DNA from: Micromonospora radicis
GTDB lineage: Bacteria > Actinomycetota > Actinomycetes > Mycobacteriales > Micromonosporaceae
Assembly (NCBI RefSeq): GCF_003583405.1
Contig: NZ_QXEC01000005.1
Span: 62,001-126,000, forward strand
Reading direction: 5' to 3'
DNA: 64,000 nt
This document shows, one piece after another, positions 1-8,095 of the stretch (positions are counted from its first letter, which is position 1; every line of letters begins with the position of its first letter). The notes under the pieces were generated by a model, which did no database searches, had not been told where the DNA came from, and saw only the letters and a program-made list of their open reading frames with translations. A program made the position numbers and the translations under genes.

Positions 1-518
1 CGCACCTGGGCGAGCCCGGTGATGCCCGGCCGTACCTCGTGCCGCCGCGCCTGCCGGGCGTCGTACAGGCCGAGATAACGCACGAGATGGGGTCGCGGAC
101 CGACGATGCTCATCTCCCCGCGGAGCACGTTCCAGAACCCCGGTATCTCGTCCAGGCTGGTGGCGCGAAGCCAGCGGCCAACCGGTGTGAGCCGGTCACC
201 GTCACTGACCTGACCTCGTTGCTGGTCGACCGGCCGCATGGTGCGGAACTTGACCATGTCGAACAGCTTGCCGTCGCGCCCGGGACGGGTGTGCCGGAAC
301 AACACCGGCCGCCCCATGGTCACCAGCACGACGGCGGCCAGGACCGCCATCAGCGGGGCGGCGACGATCAGGACGGCGACCGCGCCGACGATGTCGAACA
401 GTCGCTTCCACCGGTCGTAGCGGTGGTGGGCGGAGGCGTGGGAGTCATCCGCGCGGTAGTCCGCGACGGGAACTTCCGGACCCGTCCCCGCAGGCTCTTC
501 GAGCGTGCCTTTCTGCAT
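1..518 (-). CDS. Polyprenyl-phosphate sugar-1-phosphate transferase (priming enzyme), 3' end cut by window edge
   Basis: This is a bacterial sugar transferase (WcaJ/WbaP C-terminal domain type) that would load the first sugar phosphate onto undecaprenyl phosphate at the inner membrane. About 172 residues are visible. A hydrophobic segment lies at residues 44-66, followed by GRPVLFRHTRPG, the KFRTM motif at 90-94, DEIPGFWNVLRGEMS near 123-137 and the PRP motif at 141-143, all hallmarks of the family. The reading frame is open through base 1, so the C-terminus lies outside the window. It lacks the long multi-membrane N-terminus of WbaP/WcaJ and is the short form. It is divergent from the glycosyltransferase at 702, with an unusually AT-rich spacer between them. 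Start chosen at the ATG at 516-518. Which sugar it transfers cannot be read from sequence. Confidence 0.93.
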   Translation of the reverse strand, partial: MQKGTLEEPAGTGPEVPVADYRADDSHASAHHRYDRWKRLFDIVGAVAVLIVAAPLMAVLAAVVLVTMGRPVLFRHTRPGRDGKLFDMVKFRTMRPVDQQRGQVSDGDRLTPVGRWLRATSLDEIPGFWNVLRGEMSIVGPRPHLVRYLGLYDARQARRHEVRPGITGLAQV

Positions 519-573
519 GCCCCAAGTCCTATCAGTACAGACGATGATAAGAAGGAGAAAATTGCAACAAAAA

Positions 574-579
574 CCCTAA
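574..579 (-). promoter_or_regulatory. TTAGGG motif upstream of the sugar transferase
   Basis: Read on the minus strand, TTTAGGGTTTTTG lies about 55 bases before the start of the sugar transferase, inside an AT-rich stretch (about 541-592) that stands out in this GC-rich window. TAGGGT fits an actinobacterial -10 (TANNNT). The TTAGGG core recurs at 4620-4625 and 10515-10520 upstream of other genes of the same locus. Confidence 0.3.
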
Positions 580-701
580 ACGGGAATCAACGTGAGCCGG
601 CACCTTATACCGGCCGATCCCACCGTCACCCGGTCGGGGGGTCGACGGCGTGGGCGGGGCCGACCCTCGTCACCGGCTCCCCGACTGCTCGTTGGTCGGG
701 C

Positions 702-1913
702 ATGCCACGCGACGACGCGGCGGTCCACGGGCCGTACCGGGTGTTGATGACGCATCGGTTCTTCGAGCCGGGATTCCGGGCCGGCGGCCCGGTCCGGGCC
801 ATCGCCCGGCTGCTCGACTCGTGTTCCGAACAGGTGACCGTGACGCTGGTGACCGGCGACCACGACCTCGGCGTGCCGCAGCCCTATCCCGGGCTGTCCG
901 GCCGCTGGCTCGACCGTGGCCGGTCCCGCATCTTCTACCTGTCGACCAGGAGCCCCCGGCAGTGGTGGGGGCTGTGGCGGACGCTGCGCCGGGAACCGTT
1001 CGACCTGCTGTACGTCAACAGCCTGTGGTGCCCGTTCTCGATCACGGCGATCCTCGCCACCCGGCTGCGGCTGATCCGGGCGGCCCGGGTGACGATCGCC
1101 CCCCGGGGCGAGTTCTCCCCCGCGGCGCTGGCCCTGAAGGCGACCAAGAAGGAGATCTTCCTACGGCTGTGGGGACCGTTCCTGCGCCGTGGTGACGTCC
1201 GCTGGCACGCGACCTGTCAGCTGGAGGCCGACCTGATCCGGCGCCGGCTGCCCTGGGCCACGGCGCTCGTCTGCGCCGACGAGGTCGACCTCCCCGCCGA
1301 GCCGATCCCACCCGTACGGTTGGCCGACCGGCTCCGGCTAGTGTTCGTCGGCCGGGTCTCACCGATGAAGAACCTGACCCTGACCCTGGCGGCGCTGGCC
1401 CGCACCACCAGCCCGATCACCTTCGACATCTACGGACCGGCGGAGGATCCGGCGTACTGGGCGCGGTGCCGGCAGCTGATCTCGCAACTGCCGTCGACGG
1501 TCGAGGTGGCGTACCGCGGCGAACTGCACCCGGATCTGGTCCGGGAGACGTTCGCGCAGTACGACGCGTACGCGATGCCGACGCTCGGCGAGAACTTCGG
1601 CTACACCATCGTGGAGAGTCTGTCCGCGTCGTGTCCGGTGCTCTGTTCGGATCGCACACCGTGGACCGGCGTGCTGGCGGCCGGCGGCGGGGTGGTGCTC
1701 ACCCGGCTCACCGAGGACGAACTCGCGGACCAGTTGGAACGGCTGGCGCGGATGTCGCCCGCCGAACGGCTGGCCCTGCGCGGTTCGGCCGCCGACGCGT
1801 ACCGCACCTGGGCGGCGGGCGAGCGCGGCGTCCACATCCTCGACCAGATGCGGCTGGCCGACCGGCCGGGTCCGGCGCCCCGGGTCGGTCAGCGGCCGTA
1901 CAGCTCCAGGTAG
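702..1913 (+). CDS. Glycosyltransferase, GT-B fold, family 4 type
   Basis: This 403-residue predicted glycosyltransferase probably adds a sugar to the lipid-linked repeat unit. The N-terminal half carries FFEPGFRAGGPVRAI, typical of GT4 enzymes, and IAPRGEFSPAALALKATKK, typical of a subgroup acting on surface polysaccharide. The C-terminal half has the sugar-nucleotide-binding EX7E pattern in GENFGYTIVE (E297, E305). The open frame extends far upstream, but only from the ATG at 702 does it look like protein; GTG 741 and ATG 747 are alternatives, and no strong ribosome binding site separates them. Its last 25 bases overlap the end of the convergent glycosyltransferase at 1889-3064. Donor and acceptor are unknown. 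Confidence 0.88.
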   Translation: MPRDDAAVHGPYRVLMTHRFFEPGFRAGGPVRAIARLLDSCSEQVTVTLVTGDHDLGVPQPYPGLSGRWLDRGRSRIFYLSTRSPRQWWGLWRTLRREPFDLLYVNSLWCPFSITAILATRLRLIRAARVTIAPRGEFSPAALALKATKKEIFLRLWGPFLRRGDVRWHATCQLEADLIRRRLPWATALVCADEVDLPAEPIPPVRLADRLRLVFVGRVSPMKNLTLTLAALARTTSPITFDIYGPAEDPAYWARCRQLISQLPSTVEVAYRGELHPDLVRETFAQYDAYAMPTLGENFGYTIVESLSASCPVLCSDRTPWTGVLAAGGGVVLTRLTEDELADQLERLARMSPAERLALRGSAADAYRTWAAGERGVHILDQMRLADRPGPAPRVGQRPYSSR

Positions 1914-3064
1914 CTCGCCACGGCCGCGTCGGCGTCGAAGACGCTGGCCCGGAACCGGGCCAACGCGGTGGCCCGGTCCGACTCGGCAGTCGCGGCCCGC
2001 CGCACCGCCCGCGCCCACGTCGACGCCGCCGCCTCGGTCGCGACGATCTCCACCCCGCCGAGTCGTTCGGCGATGAACCGCACCCCCGGCAGATCGGCCG
2101 CCACCGCCGGAGCGCCGAGCGCCGCGGCCTCCAGGATCACCGTGGGGAGCCCTTCCAGGCAGGACGGGTGCACGACGACGTCGGCCTGCCCGAGCAGGCC
2201 ACCGACGTCGTCGCGGGCGCCCAGGAGGTGCACCCGGTCGGCCACCCCGTGCTCCGCCGCCGCCCGCCGGACCCGGGCATCGTCCCCGGCGTCTCCCGGG
2301 CCGACGAGCACCGCGTGGGCCGCCACACCCTGTGCCCGCAGCGCCGCCAGGATCGGTGGCAGCAGCCAACGCCGCTTCTCGGTCGAGGCGCGACCGACCG
2401 TCAGGCACACCAGGTCCGTCGGGGCGGCTCCGATGGCGGTACGCAGTTCCAGGTCGCTCGGGCGGGTCAGCCGGTCCAGCGCCAGCCCGTCGAGGATCAC
2501 CCGGCAGCGGGGGTCCGCCTCCCAACCGGCCCGGTAGCCGAAGGTCAACGCGCTCGGCGAGATCCCGAGCAGGTCGGTGGCGGAAGCGTCCAGCATCCGC
2601 TGGAGCAGCCACCGTTGCGCCTGCCTGCGGGCGTTGCGCGGCATGTTGTCGTCGCCCCGGAAGTGGGCGATCCGGATCGGTACGCCGGCGACCGCCGCGA
2701 GGGACAGGATCGCGCCGGAGAAGTTGGCGCACTCCACGTGCACGGCATCCGGCCGGATCCGGCGCAGCAGCCGTACGAAGTCGACCGGAAAGCGGGCGTT
2801 CAGCGGCATGGTGACCATCCGGCCGCCGTACCGGGTCGCCAGGTCGGCCAGCGGGCCGGGGCCCACGTGGTCGCTGAGGGTCACGAAGTGGGTGAGCACG
2901 CCCTGTGCCGCGAGGCCGGGCAGGACGCTGGCCACGCACTGTTCGGTACCGCCGAAGCTGAGTTCGGGGACGACCCGCACCACCACCCGCGGTCGCGCCG
3001 GTGCTGCCGGTCGCCGGGGTCGTGGGCGGGGCGTCGGGTCGGCGCGAACCACCTTGTCGAGCAT
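1889..3064 (-). CDS. Glycosyltransferase, family 4 (GT-B)
   Basis: A 391-residue family 4 glycosyltransferase. The N-terminal Rossmann-like half contains PELSFGGTEQCVASVLPGL, and the C-terminal half contains LTVGRASTEKRRW and the EX7E motif in CLEGLPTVILEA (E304, E312). The ATG at 3064 is preceded by AGAGG at a good distance, which fixes the start. It lies 14 bases downstream of the flippase gene on the same strand and is probably co-transcribed, so it likely builds the oligosaccharide that the flippase moves. It runs convergent to, and overlaps by 25 bases, the glycosyltransferase at 702. Substrate unknown. Confidence 0.9.
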   Translation of the reverse strand: MLDKVVRADPTPRPRPRRPAAPARPRVVVRVVPELSFGGTEQCVASVLPGLAAQGVLTHFVTLSDHVGPGPLADLATRYGGRMVTMPLNARFPVDFVRLLRRIRPDAVHVECANFSGAILSLAAVAGVPIRIAHFRGDDNMPRNARRQAQRWLLQRMLDASATDLLGISPSALTFGYRAGWEADPRCRVILDGLALDRLTRPSDLELRTAIGAAPTDLVCLTVGRASTEKRRWLLPPILAALRAQGVAAHAVLVGPGDAGDDARVRRAAAEHGVADRVHLLGARDDVGGLLGQADVVVHPSCLEGLPTVILEAAALGAPAVAADLPGVRFIAERLGGVEIVATEAAASTWARAVRRAATAESDRATALARFRASVFDADAAVASYLELYGR

Positions 3065-3078
3065 GTGGACCTCTCTGG

Positions 3079-4461
3079 TCAGGCCGGCACCGGCACGGGT
3101 GCCGGCCGGGTGTCGTCGGACGAGTCGTCGCGGGCGGACGCCAGCGCCCGCCGGTACCCGATCACCGCCGCCGGCCACATCGTGAGCAGGTACGCCAGGC
3201 AGCCGGCGGCCGGGATTCCGGACAGCCCCAGGTGGGTCACCGCGACCAGCTTCAGCGGCACCGACAGGATCAGGAACAGACCCCAACCCCAGAACTGCGC
3301 ACCCAGCCGCCCGGCACCGCACTGCACCATGAACAGGGGCGAGACGACGGCGGTGAGCAGCGGCCACACCGCCAGCCAGCCGAGTACCGCCAGCGGCAGC
3401 GCGGTGACCTCCGGTGCACCGACCCAGGCGGCGAGCAGCATCTTGCCGGTGGTGACCAGGAGCAGGCCGGTCACCGAGAACACGACGGCGAGCAGCAGCA
3501 CCATCCGGCGGGTGGTGGCGCGTACCCACGCCACGTCGCCGCGGGCCAGGGCCGCACCGACGGCCGGCCAGGTCGCCATCCCGATCACCGTGACGAAGGC
3601 ACCGAGTACGGCGAAGAGCTTCGCCGCGACGATGTACCCGCCCGCCTGGGCCAGCCCGACGGCCTGCGCGGCGAGCGGATTGTCCACGTTGAGCGCCACC
3701 GACCAGATCGCCGAGAGCAGGAAGAACTGGAAGCTGAGCCGGAACAGGCTCCGGGACCGCCGCAGGTCGACCCGGCCCCACCTCGGGCGCAGCCCGGGGT
3801 CGACGACGGTGAAGTAGACCAGGGTGTTGACCAGGTTCGTGGCGGGCACCGCAGCCACCGCGCAGAGGATCACCGTCAGCGGGCCCGCGCCGGTGGCCAC
3901 GGCGACCAGCACGACGCCGATCGACAGCAGCGCGGCGCCGGCCTGCCAGGCGTTGCTCTGCGCCACCCGTCCCTCGGCGTACTGGATCCGGTGGATCAGG
4001 GATAGCGGGATGTTCGCCGCGAAGACGCCGAAGCAGATCAGGATCACCGTCGACACCTCCCCCGCGAGCGTGGGGTTCCGGATCCCGAACAGCGCCGCCC
4101 ACTCGACGGCCTGGCTGGCCGCCCCGACACCGGCCAGGAAGAGCACCGCGACGCCGCCCAGCAGGGCGTACGCGCTGGCGATCTCCCGGGCGGCCTCGTC
4201 CCTGCCGCGTACGTGGTGACTCAGCCGGGTCAGCAGCCCGTCGCCGAGGCCCAGGTCGGCGAACCAGGCCATGCCGGCCAGCGCCGTCACCGTCATCCAG
4301 AGCCCGTACCGTTCCGCGCCCAGGTAGCCGAAGGTGACCGGGGTGATGACCAGCGGCGCCACCAGGCCGAGCCCCTTGCCGGCCACCGAGGTGGTCACGC
4401 CCAGGACGAGGCCGCGGCCCCGGCCGGGGGCCGGTCCGACGGTTGGGCTCCTGTCCACCAC
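3079..4461 (-). CDS. Wzx-like oligosaccharide flippase (MATE/PST superfamily)
   Basis: This 460-residue polytopic membrane protein has about 12 hydrophobic segments spread along its length. The beginning, GVTTSVAGKGLGLVAPLVITPVTFG, and the GLWMTVTALAG segment are typical of polysaccharide biosynthesis flippases of the Wzx/PST type, which move undecaprenyl-linked repeat units across the membrane. I chose GTG 4461 because AGGAAG sits 9 bases upstream; a longer version from 4572 would add a non-protein-like Arg/Pro-rich leader. It is first in a two-gene unit with the glycosyltransferase at 1889-3064 and divergent from the dehydratase at 4695, sharing a 233-base promoter region. Its presence argues for Wzy-type assembly, but no Wzy polymerase is visible in the window. 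Confidence 0.88.
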   Translation of the reverse strand: MVDRSPTVGPAPGRGRGLVLGVTTSVAGKGLGLVAPLVITPVTFGYLGAERYGLWMTVTALAGMAWFADLGLGDGLLTRLSHHVRGRDEAAREIASAYALLGGVAVLFLAGVGAASQAVEWAALFGIRNPTLAGEVSTVILICFGVFAANIPLSLIHRIQYAEGRVAQSNAWQAGAALLSIGVVLVAVATGAGPLTVILCAVAAVPATNLVNTLVYFTVVDPGLRPRWGRVDLRRSRSLFRLSFQFFLLSAIWSVALNVDNPLAAQAVGLAQAGGYIVAAKLFAVLGAFVTVIGMATWPAVGAALARGDVAWVRATTRRMVLLLAVVFSVTGLLLVTTGKMLLAAWVGAPEVTALPLAVLGWLAVWPLLTAVVSPLFMVQCGAGRLGAQFWGWGLFLILSVPLKLVAVTHLGLSGIPAAGCLAYLLTMWPAAVIGYRRALASARDDSSDDTRPAPVPVPA

Positions 4462-4619
4462 GGGGTCGTCCTTCCTCGACACCACCGCGCTGACCGGCTC
4501 GGCGGCAGCGCAACGACGCCGACGCTCCGGGGCCGGCGGCGCCCTCTGGTGACAACGACAGCTTTCGACCATTCTGGGGGTTCCGCAGCAGTTTTTCCGA
4601 TTTATCGCAAGAGGCTGCT

Positions 4620-4625
4620 TTAGGG
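4620..4625 (+). promoter_or_regulatory. TTAGGG motif upstream of the dehydratase at 4695
   Basis: GCTTTAGGGGGATTAG lies 70 bases before the GTG of the dehydratase, in a locally AT-rich divergent spacer. It shares the TTAGGG core with the sites at 574-579 (minus strand) and 10515-10520. It could be part of a -10 region or a shared regulator site. Confidence 0.3.
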
Positions 4626-4694
4626 GGATTAGCCTCAGCCATCGTCAGAGCTGCGTCCCGCCTCCCGCACGGAGGTCGCGACGGGAGGAGAAGC

Positions 4695-5729
4695 GTGGAC
4701 ATCTCGCTATCGAACGGCCGCTTCCTGGTCACCGGAGGCACCGGCTCGTTCGGACAGACCATGGTCGACCGGTTGCTGGCCAGCGGCGCCGCGGAGATCC
4801 GAGTCCTCAGCCGGGACGAGGCCAAGCAGGACGCCATGCGGCTGCGGCTGCGCGACGACCGGGTCCGCTACTACGTGGGCGACGTACGCGACTACGACTC
4901 GGTCAGCAAGGCCAGCCGGAACATCGACTTCGTCTTCCACGCCGCGGCGCTGAAGCAGGTTCCCTCGTGCGAGTTCTTCCCGCTCGAGGCCGTCCGGACC
5001 AACGTGCTCGGCAGTGCGAACGTCGCGGACGCGGCGCAGCGCAACGGCGTCGCGGCGGTGGTCTTCCTGAGCACCGACAAGGCGGTCCACCCGGTCAACG
5101 CCATGGGCATGAGCAAGGGGCTGATGGAGAAGGTCGCCCAGGCGGCCGTCCGTAACAGCAGTTCACCCACGCGCATGTGCATCGTCCGGTACGGCAACGT
5201 GATGTGCTCCCGGGGATCGGTCATCCCGCTGTTCATCGAACAGATCAACAGCGGCGTACCACTGACCGTCACCGAGCCGACGATGACCCGGTTCCTGATG
5301 TCGCTGACCGAGTCGGTGGAGTTGGTGGAGCACGCCTTCGTCCACGGGCGCAGCGGTGACATCTTCATCAAGAAGGCACGGGCCTGCACGATCGGGGACC
5401 TGGCCACCGCCGTCTGCAACCTGTTCGACGTACCGGCCAAGATCGAAGCGCTGGGTACCCGGCACGGCGAGAAGCTCCACGAGACGCTGGTCAGCGAGGA
5501 GGAGCTGACCCGGGCGGAGGACCTCGGGCAGTTCCTCCGGGTGTCGGTGGACAGCCGGGACCTCAACTACTCGCTCTACTTCGACGAGGGCGACTCCGGC
5601 CGCCACGACCGCCCGGACTACACCTCGGAGAACGCCGAACGGCTCGACGTACCCGCGGTGATGCGGCTGCTGGCCACCCTGCCGGAGGTACGGGCGCAGT
5701 TGCCCCGGGCTCTCGCGGACCGGGTCTGA
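4695..5729 (+). CDS. capE: UDP-GlcNAc 4,6-dehydratase/5-epimerase (CapE/WbjB/FnlA type)
   Basis: This 344-residue short-chain dehydrogenase/reductase should convert UDP-GlcNAc to a UDP-2-acetamido-2,6-dideoxy-4-keto-L-hexose, the first step to UDP-L-FucNAc or UDP-L-QuiNAc. The N-terminal NAD(P)-binding motif is VTGGTGSFG. The active-site region STDKAVHPVNAMGMSK gives a Ser126-Met137-Lys141 triad, with Met replacing the usual Tyr as in other members of this family. The GTG start follows GGGAGGAG. Six bases separate it from the next glycosyltransferase, and the reductase and 2-epimerase that complete the pathway follow at 7034 and 8092. Family assignment is strong; the exact stereochemical product is inferred. 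Confidence 0.9.
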   Translation: MDISLSNGRFLVTGGTGSFGQTMVDRLLASGAAEIRVLSRDEAKQDAMRLRLRDDRVRYYVGDVRDYDSVSKASRNIDFVFHAAALKQVPSCEFFPLEAVRTNVLGSANVADAAQRNGVAAVVFLSTDKAVHPVNAMGMSKGLMEKVAQAAVRNSSSPTRMCIVRYGNVMCSRGSVIPLFIEQINSGVPLTVTEPTMTRFLMSLTESVELVEHAFVHGRSGDIFIKKARACTIGDLATAVCNLFDVPAKIEALGTRHGEKLHETLVSEEELTRAEDLGQFLRVSVDSRDLNYSLYFDEGDSGRHDRPDYTSENAERLDVPAVMRLLATLPEVRAQLPRALADRV

Positions 5730-5735
5730 CGCGCC

Positions 5736-7037
5736 GTGCCGCACCACGACGAGGCCCCGGACCGCTGCCGGGTGGGGTACGTGACCCAGTGGTTCCCGCC
5801 CGAACCCGCACCGATCCCGCTGGGCATCGCCCACGCCCTGGACCGGCAGGGGTTCACCGTGGACGTGCTGACCGGTATGCCGAACTATCCGGACGGCCGC
5901 CTGCGGGCCGGTTACCCGGCGTGGCGCCGGACGGCCGACCGCGAGCAGGGCGTGCCGGTCCTGCGTACCCCGCTGTATCCCAGCCACGACCGCTCGGCGC
6001 CGGGACGAGCCGCCAACTACCTCAGCTACGCCGCGTCCAGCTCGTTGCTGGGCGGGCCGGTGCTCCGCCACGCCGACGTCACGCTGGTCTACTCCGGCCC
6101 GGCCACCGCCGCCTGCGCGGCGATGACGGCCCGGCTGCGCTGGGGTACGCCGTACGTGGCGATGGTCATGGACCTCTGGCCCGACTCGGTCTTCGCCTCC
6201 GGTTTCCTGACCGGGGGTCTGACCCGCCGTCTCGCGGAGCGCACCCTCGGCTGGTTCACGAACCAGACGTACCGGTGGGCGGAGCACGTCACGGTGGCCT
6301 CACCGGGGCAACGCGAGGCGGTCGTCGCCCGGGGCGTACCGGCCGACCGCATCTCCCTGGTCTACCACTGGGCCGACGAGAAGCTGCTGCACCCGACGGA
6401 GCCGGACGCCGAACTGCGGAGAGGGCTGGGCCTCACCGACGAGTTCGTCGTGATGTACGGCGGCAACCACGGCGCGGCCCAGGGGCTCCACACTGCGATC
6501 GAGGCGATGGCCCGACTGGCCGACCTGCCCGACGTCCACCTGGTACTGGTCGGCGACGGGATAGAGAAACGCTCGTTGCAGGCGATGGCGGCGGAACTCG
6601 GGCTGCGCACCGTGCACTTCGTACCCGCCCAACCGCCCGAGCGGATGGCCGGGGTCGCGGCGGCGGCCGACATCCAGCTGGTCTGCCTCGCCGACGAGCC
6701 GCTGTTCCGGATCACCATGCCGAGCAAGGTCCCGTCGATCCTCGCCTGCGGGCAGCCGATGGTGGTCAGCGCCGCCGGTGACGCCGCCCGGGTGGCCCGC
6801 TCCGCCGGAGCCGGCTTCACCTGCGCACCGGGTGACCCGACCGCGCTCGCCGCGACCATCCGGCAGGCCCACTCGACGTCCCGGCACCGGCTCCGGGAGA
6901 TGGGCCGGACCGGACACGCCTACTACCACGACCAGATGAGCGAGCAGGCCGGCTCGCGGCTGCTCGCCGACGTGCTCACCGCCGCCGCCGAACGCCGGGG
7001 CCGACGGCGGCACAACCCGAAACAGGTGCAGAGATGA
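5736..7037 (+). CDS. Glycosyltransferase, WbuB-like family 4 (candidate L-aminodeoxyhexose transferase)
   Basis: This 433-residue glycosyltransferase has the WcaI/WbuB look. The N-terminus VTQWFPPEPAPIPLGIAHAL contains the PPE motif, followed by TGMPNYPDG, then MVMDLWPDSVFASG in the middle and ITMPSKVPSILACGQP near the C-terminus, where these enzymes bind the sugar nucleotide. In E. coli O26 a WbuB-type enzyme transfers L-FucNAc and is encoded with fnlABC. Here the gene sits between the equivalents of fnlA and fnlB, so transfer of the same or a closely related sugar is a reasonable inference. The GTG start is 6 bases after the dehydratase stop. Its stop overlaps the next start (ATGA). Confidence 0.88.
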   Translation: MPHHDEAPDRCRVGYVTQWFPPEPAPIPLGIAHALDRQGFTVDVLTGMPNYPDGRLRAGYPAWRRTADREQGVPVLRTPLYPSHDRSAPGRAANYLSYAASSSLLGGPVLRHADVTLVYSGPATAACAAMTARLRWGTPYVAMVMDLWPDSVFASGFLTGGLTRRLAERTLGWFTNQTYRWAEHVTVASPGQREAVVARGVPADRISLVYHWADEKLLHPTEPDAELRRGLGLTDEFVVMYGGNHGAAQGLHTAIEAMARLADLPDVHLVLVGDGIEKRSLQAMAAELGLRTVHFVPAQPPERMAGVAAAADIQLVCLADEPLFRITMPSKVPSILACGQPMVVSAAGDAARVARSAGAGFTCAPGDPTALAATIRQAHSTSRHRLREMGRTGHAYYHDQMSEQAGSRLLADVLTAAAERRGRRRHNPKQVQR

Positions 7038-7915
7038 ATCGCCGGGTACTGGTCCTCGGTGCCACCGGGATGCTGGGGCACACGCTGATCCGGGAGCTGG
7101 ACGCGGGCGGCGGGTCGGACGTCTTCGGTACCGCTCGCCGCCACGAAGATCTACCGCGGCACTTCCCCCGGCGGCTGGCCGGGCGGATCATCCCGGACGT
7201 GGACGCGCTCGACCCCGATCGGACCCTCACGCTGCTGGCGCAGCTCCGACCCGATCTGGTGGTCAACGCGATCGGAGTGATCAAGCAACGTTCCGCCGTC
7301 CGGGACGCCGTCCACACCATCCGGCTCAACGCCCTCTTCCCACACCTGCTGGCGCAGGAGTGCGCGGCCAGGGGCATCCGACTGGTCACGGTGAGCACGG
7401 ACTGCGTCTTCTCCGGTGACCGCGGCAACTACCTCGAGACCGACATCCCCGACCCGCCGGACCTCTACGGGCGGTCCAAGCTGCTCGGTGAGGTGGCGGC
7501 GCCCGCGCTGACCCTGCGCACCTCCATCGTCGGGCACGAGTTGGGCACCAACCGGTCGCTGGTGGACTGGTTCCTCAGCCAACACGGCGAGGTCAAGGGC
7601 TACACCAAGGCGAACTACAGCGGGGTCACCACCGTCGAGTTCGCCCGCTTCCTGCGTACGGTCGTCATCCCGCGCGACGACCTCACGGGGCTGTACCACC
7701 TCGCGGCGGCACCGATCTCGAAGTACCACCTGCTGCGGATCGTCGCCGACGTGTACGGCTGGCCGGGACGGATCGTGCCCGAGGACGGATTCCGCTGCGA
7801 CCGGGCGCTGTCGGCCGACCGGCTCCGCGCGGTGACCGGCTACCAGCCGCCCACCTGGCCGGAGATGATCCGCCAGTTGCACACCGCACGGGCCCGCTGG
7901 GGCTCGGAGAGCTGA
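7034..7915 (+). CDS. RmlD-like SDR reductase (FnlB/WbvR/CapF-like role)
   Basis: This 293-residue NAD(P)-dependent reductase begins with VLVLGATGMLGHTLIREL, then carries the STDCVFSGDRG and YGRSKLLGE (YxxxK) motifs of the dTDP-4-dehydrorhamnose reductase group. In the pathway it should reduce the 4-keto-L-sugar made by the enzyme at 4695. CapF/WbjC of the L-FucNAc pathway carry an additional C-terminal cupin epimerase domain. This protein ends right after the SDR domain, which fits a FnlB- or WbvR-like enzyme and leaves L-QuiNAc as a possible product. It overlaps the previous gene by 4 bases, so translational coupling is likely. Confidence 0.85.
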   Translation: MNRRVLVLGATGMLGHTLIRELDAGGGSDVFGTARRHEDLPRHFPRRLAGRIIPDVDALDPDRTLTLLAQLRPDLVVNAIGVIKQRSAVRDAVHTIRLNALFPHLLAQECAARGIRLVTVSTDCVFSGDRGNYLETDIPDPPDLYGRSKLLGEVAAPALTLRTSIVGHELGTNRSLVDWFLSQHGEVKGYTKANYSGVTTVEFARFLRTVVIPRDDLTGLYHLAAAPISKYHLLRIVADVYGWPGRIVPEDGFRCDRALSADRLRAVTGYQPPTWPEMIRQLHTARARWGSES

Positions 7916-7987
7916 CCGGGCAGCCCCGGCATCGTCGGCGGCGGGGCCAGCCGTCGAGCACCGGCTGTCGGTGGCAGCCGCCGACGG

Positions 7988-8095
7988 CGACTCAACGACT
8001 CAACGACTCAACGGCTCGACGGCGCGACGGCGCGACGGCGGACGGCGGACGGCGGACGGCGGTTTCGACGGCGCAGCGGCGGACGGCGGTTTCAG
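7988..8095. repeat. Short tandem repeats between convergent genes
   Basis: The gap between the reductase and the convergent 2-epimerase is simple sequence. It has about three copies of CGACTCAA-type units, then CGACGGCG, then GGACGGC repeats merging into the 2-epimerase stop. No coding signal or clean terminator is visible. The units look like local slippage expansions. Confidence 0.75.

Noticed and set aside
1466..3817. A 783-codon plus-strand open frame opposite the glycosyltransferase and flippase
   Set aside because: Arg/Gly/Pro-rich translation with no domain; it is the high-GC shadow of minus-strand genes that have clear motifs and ribosome binding sites.
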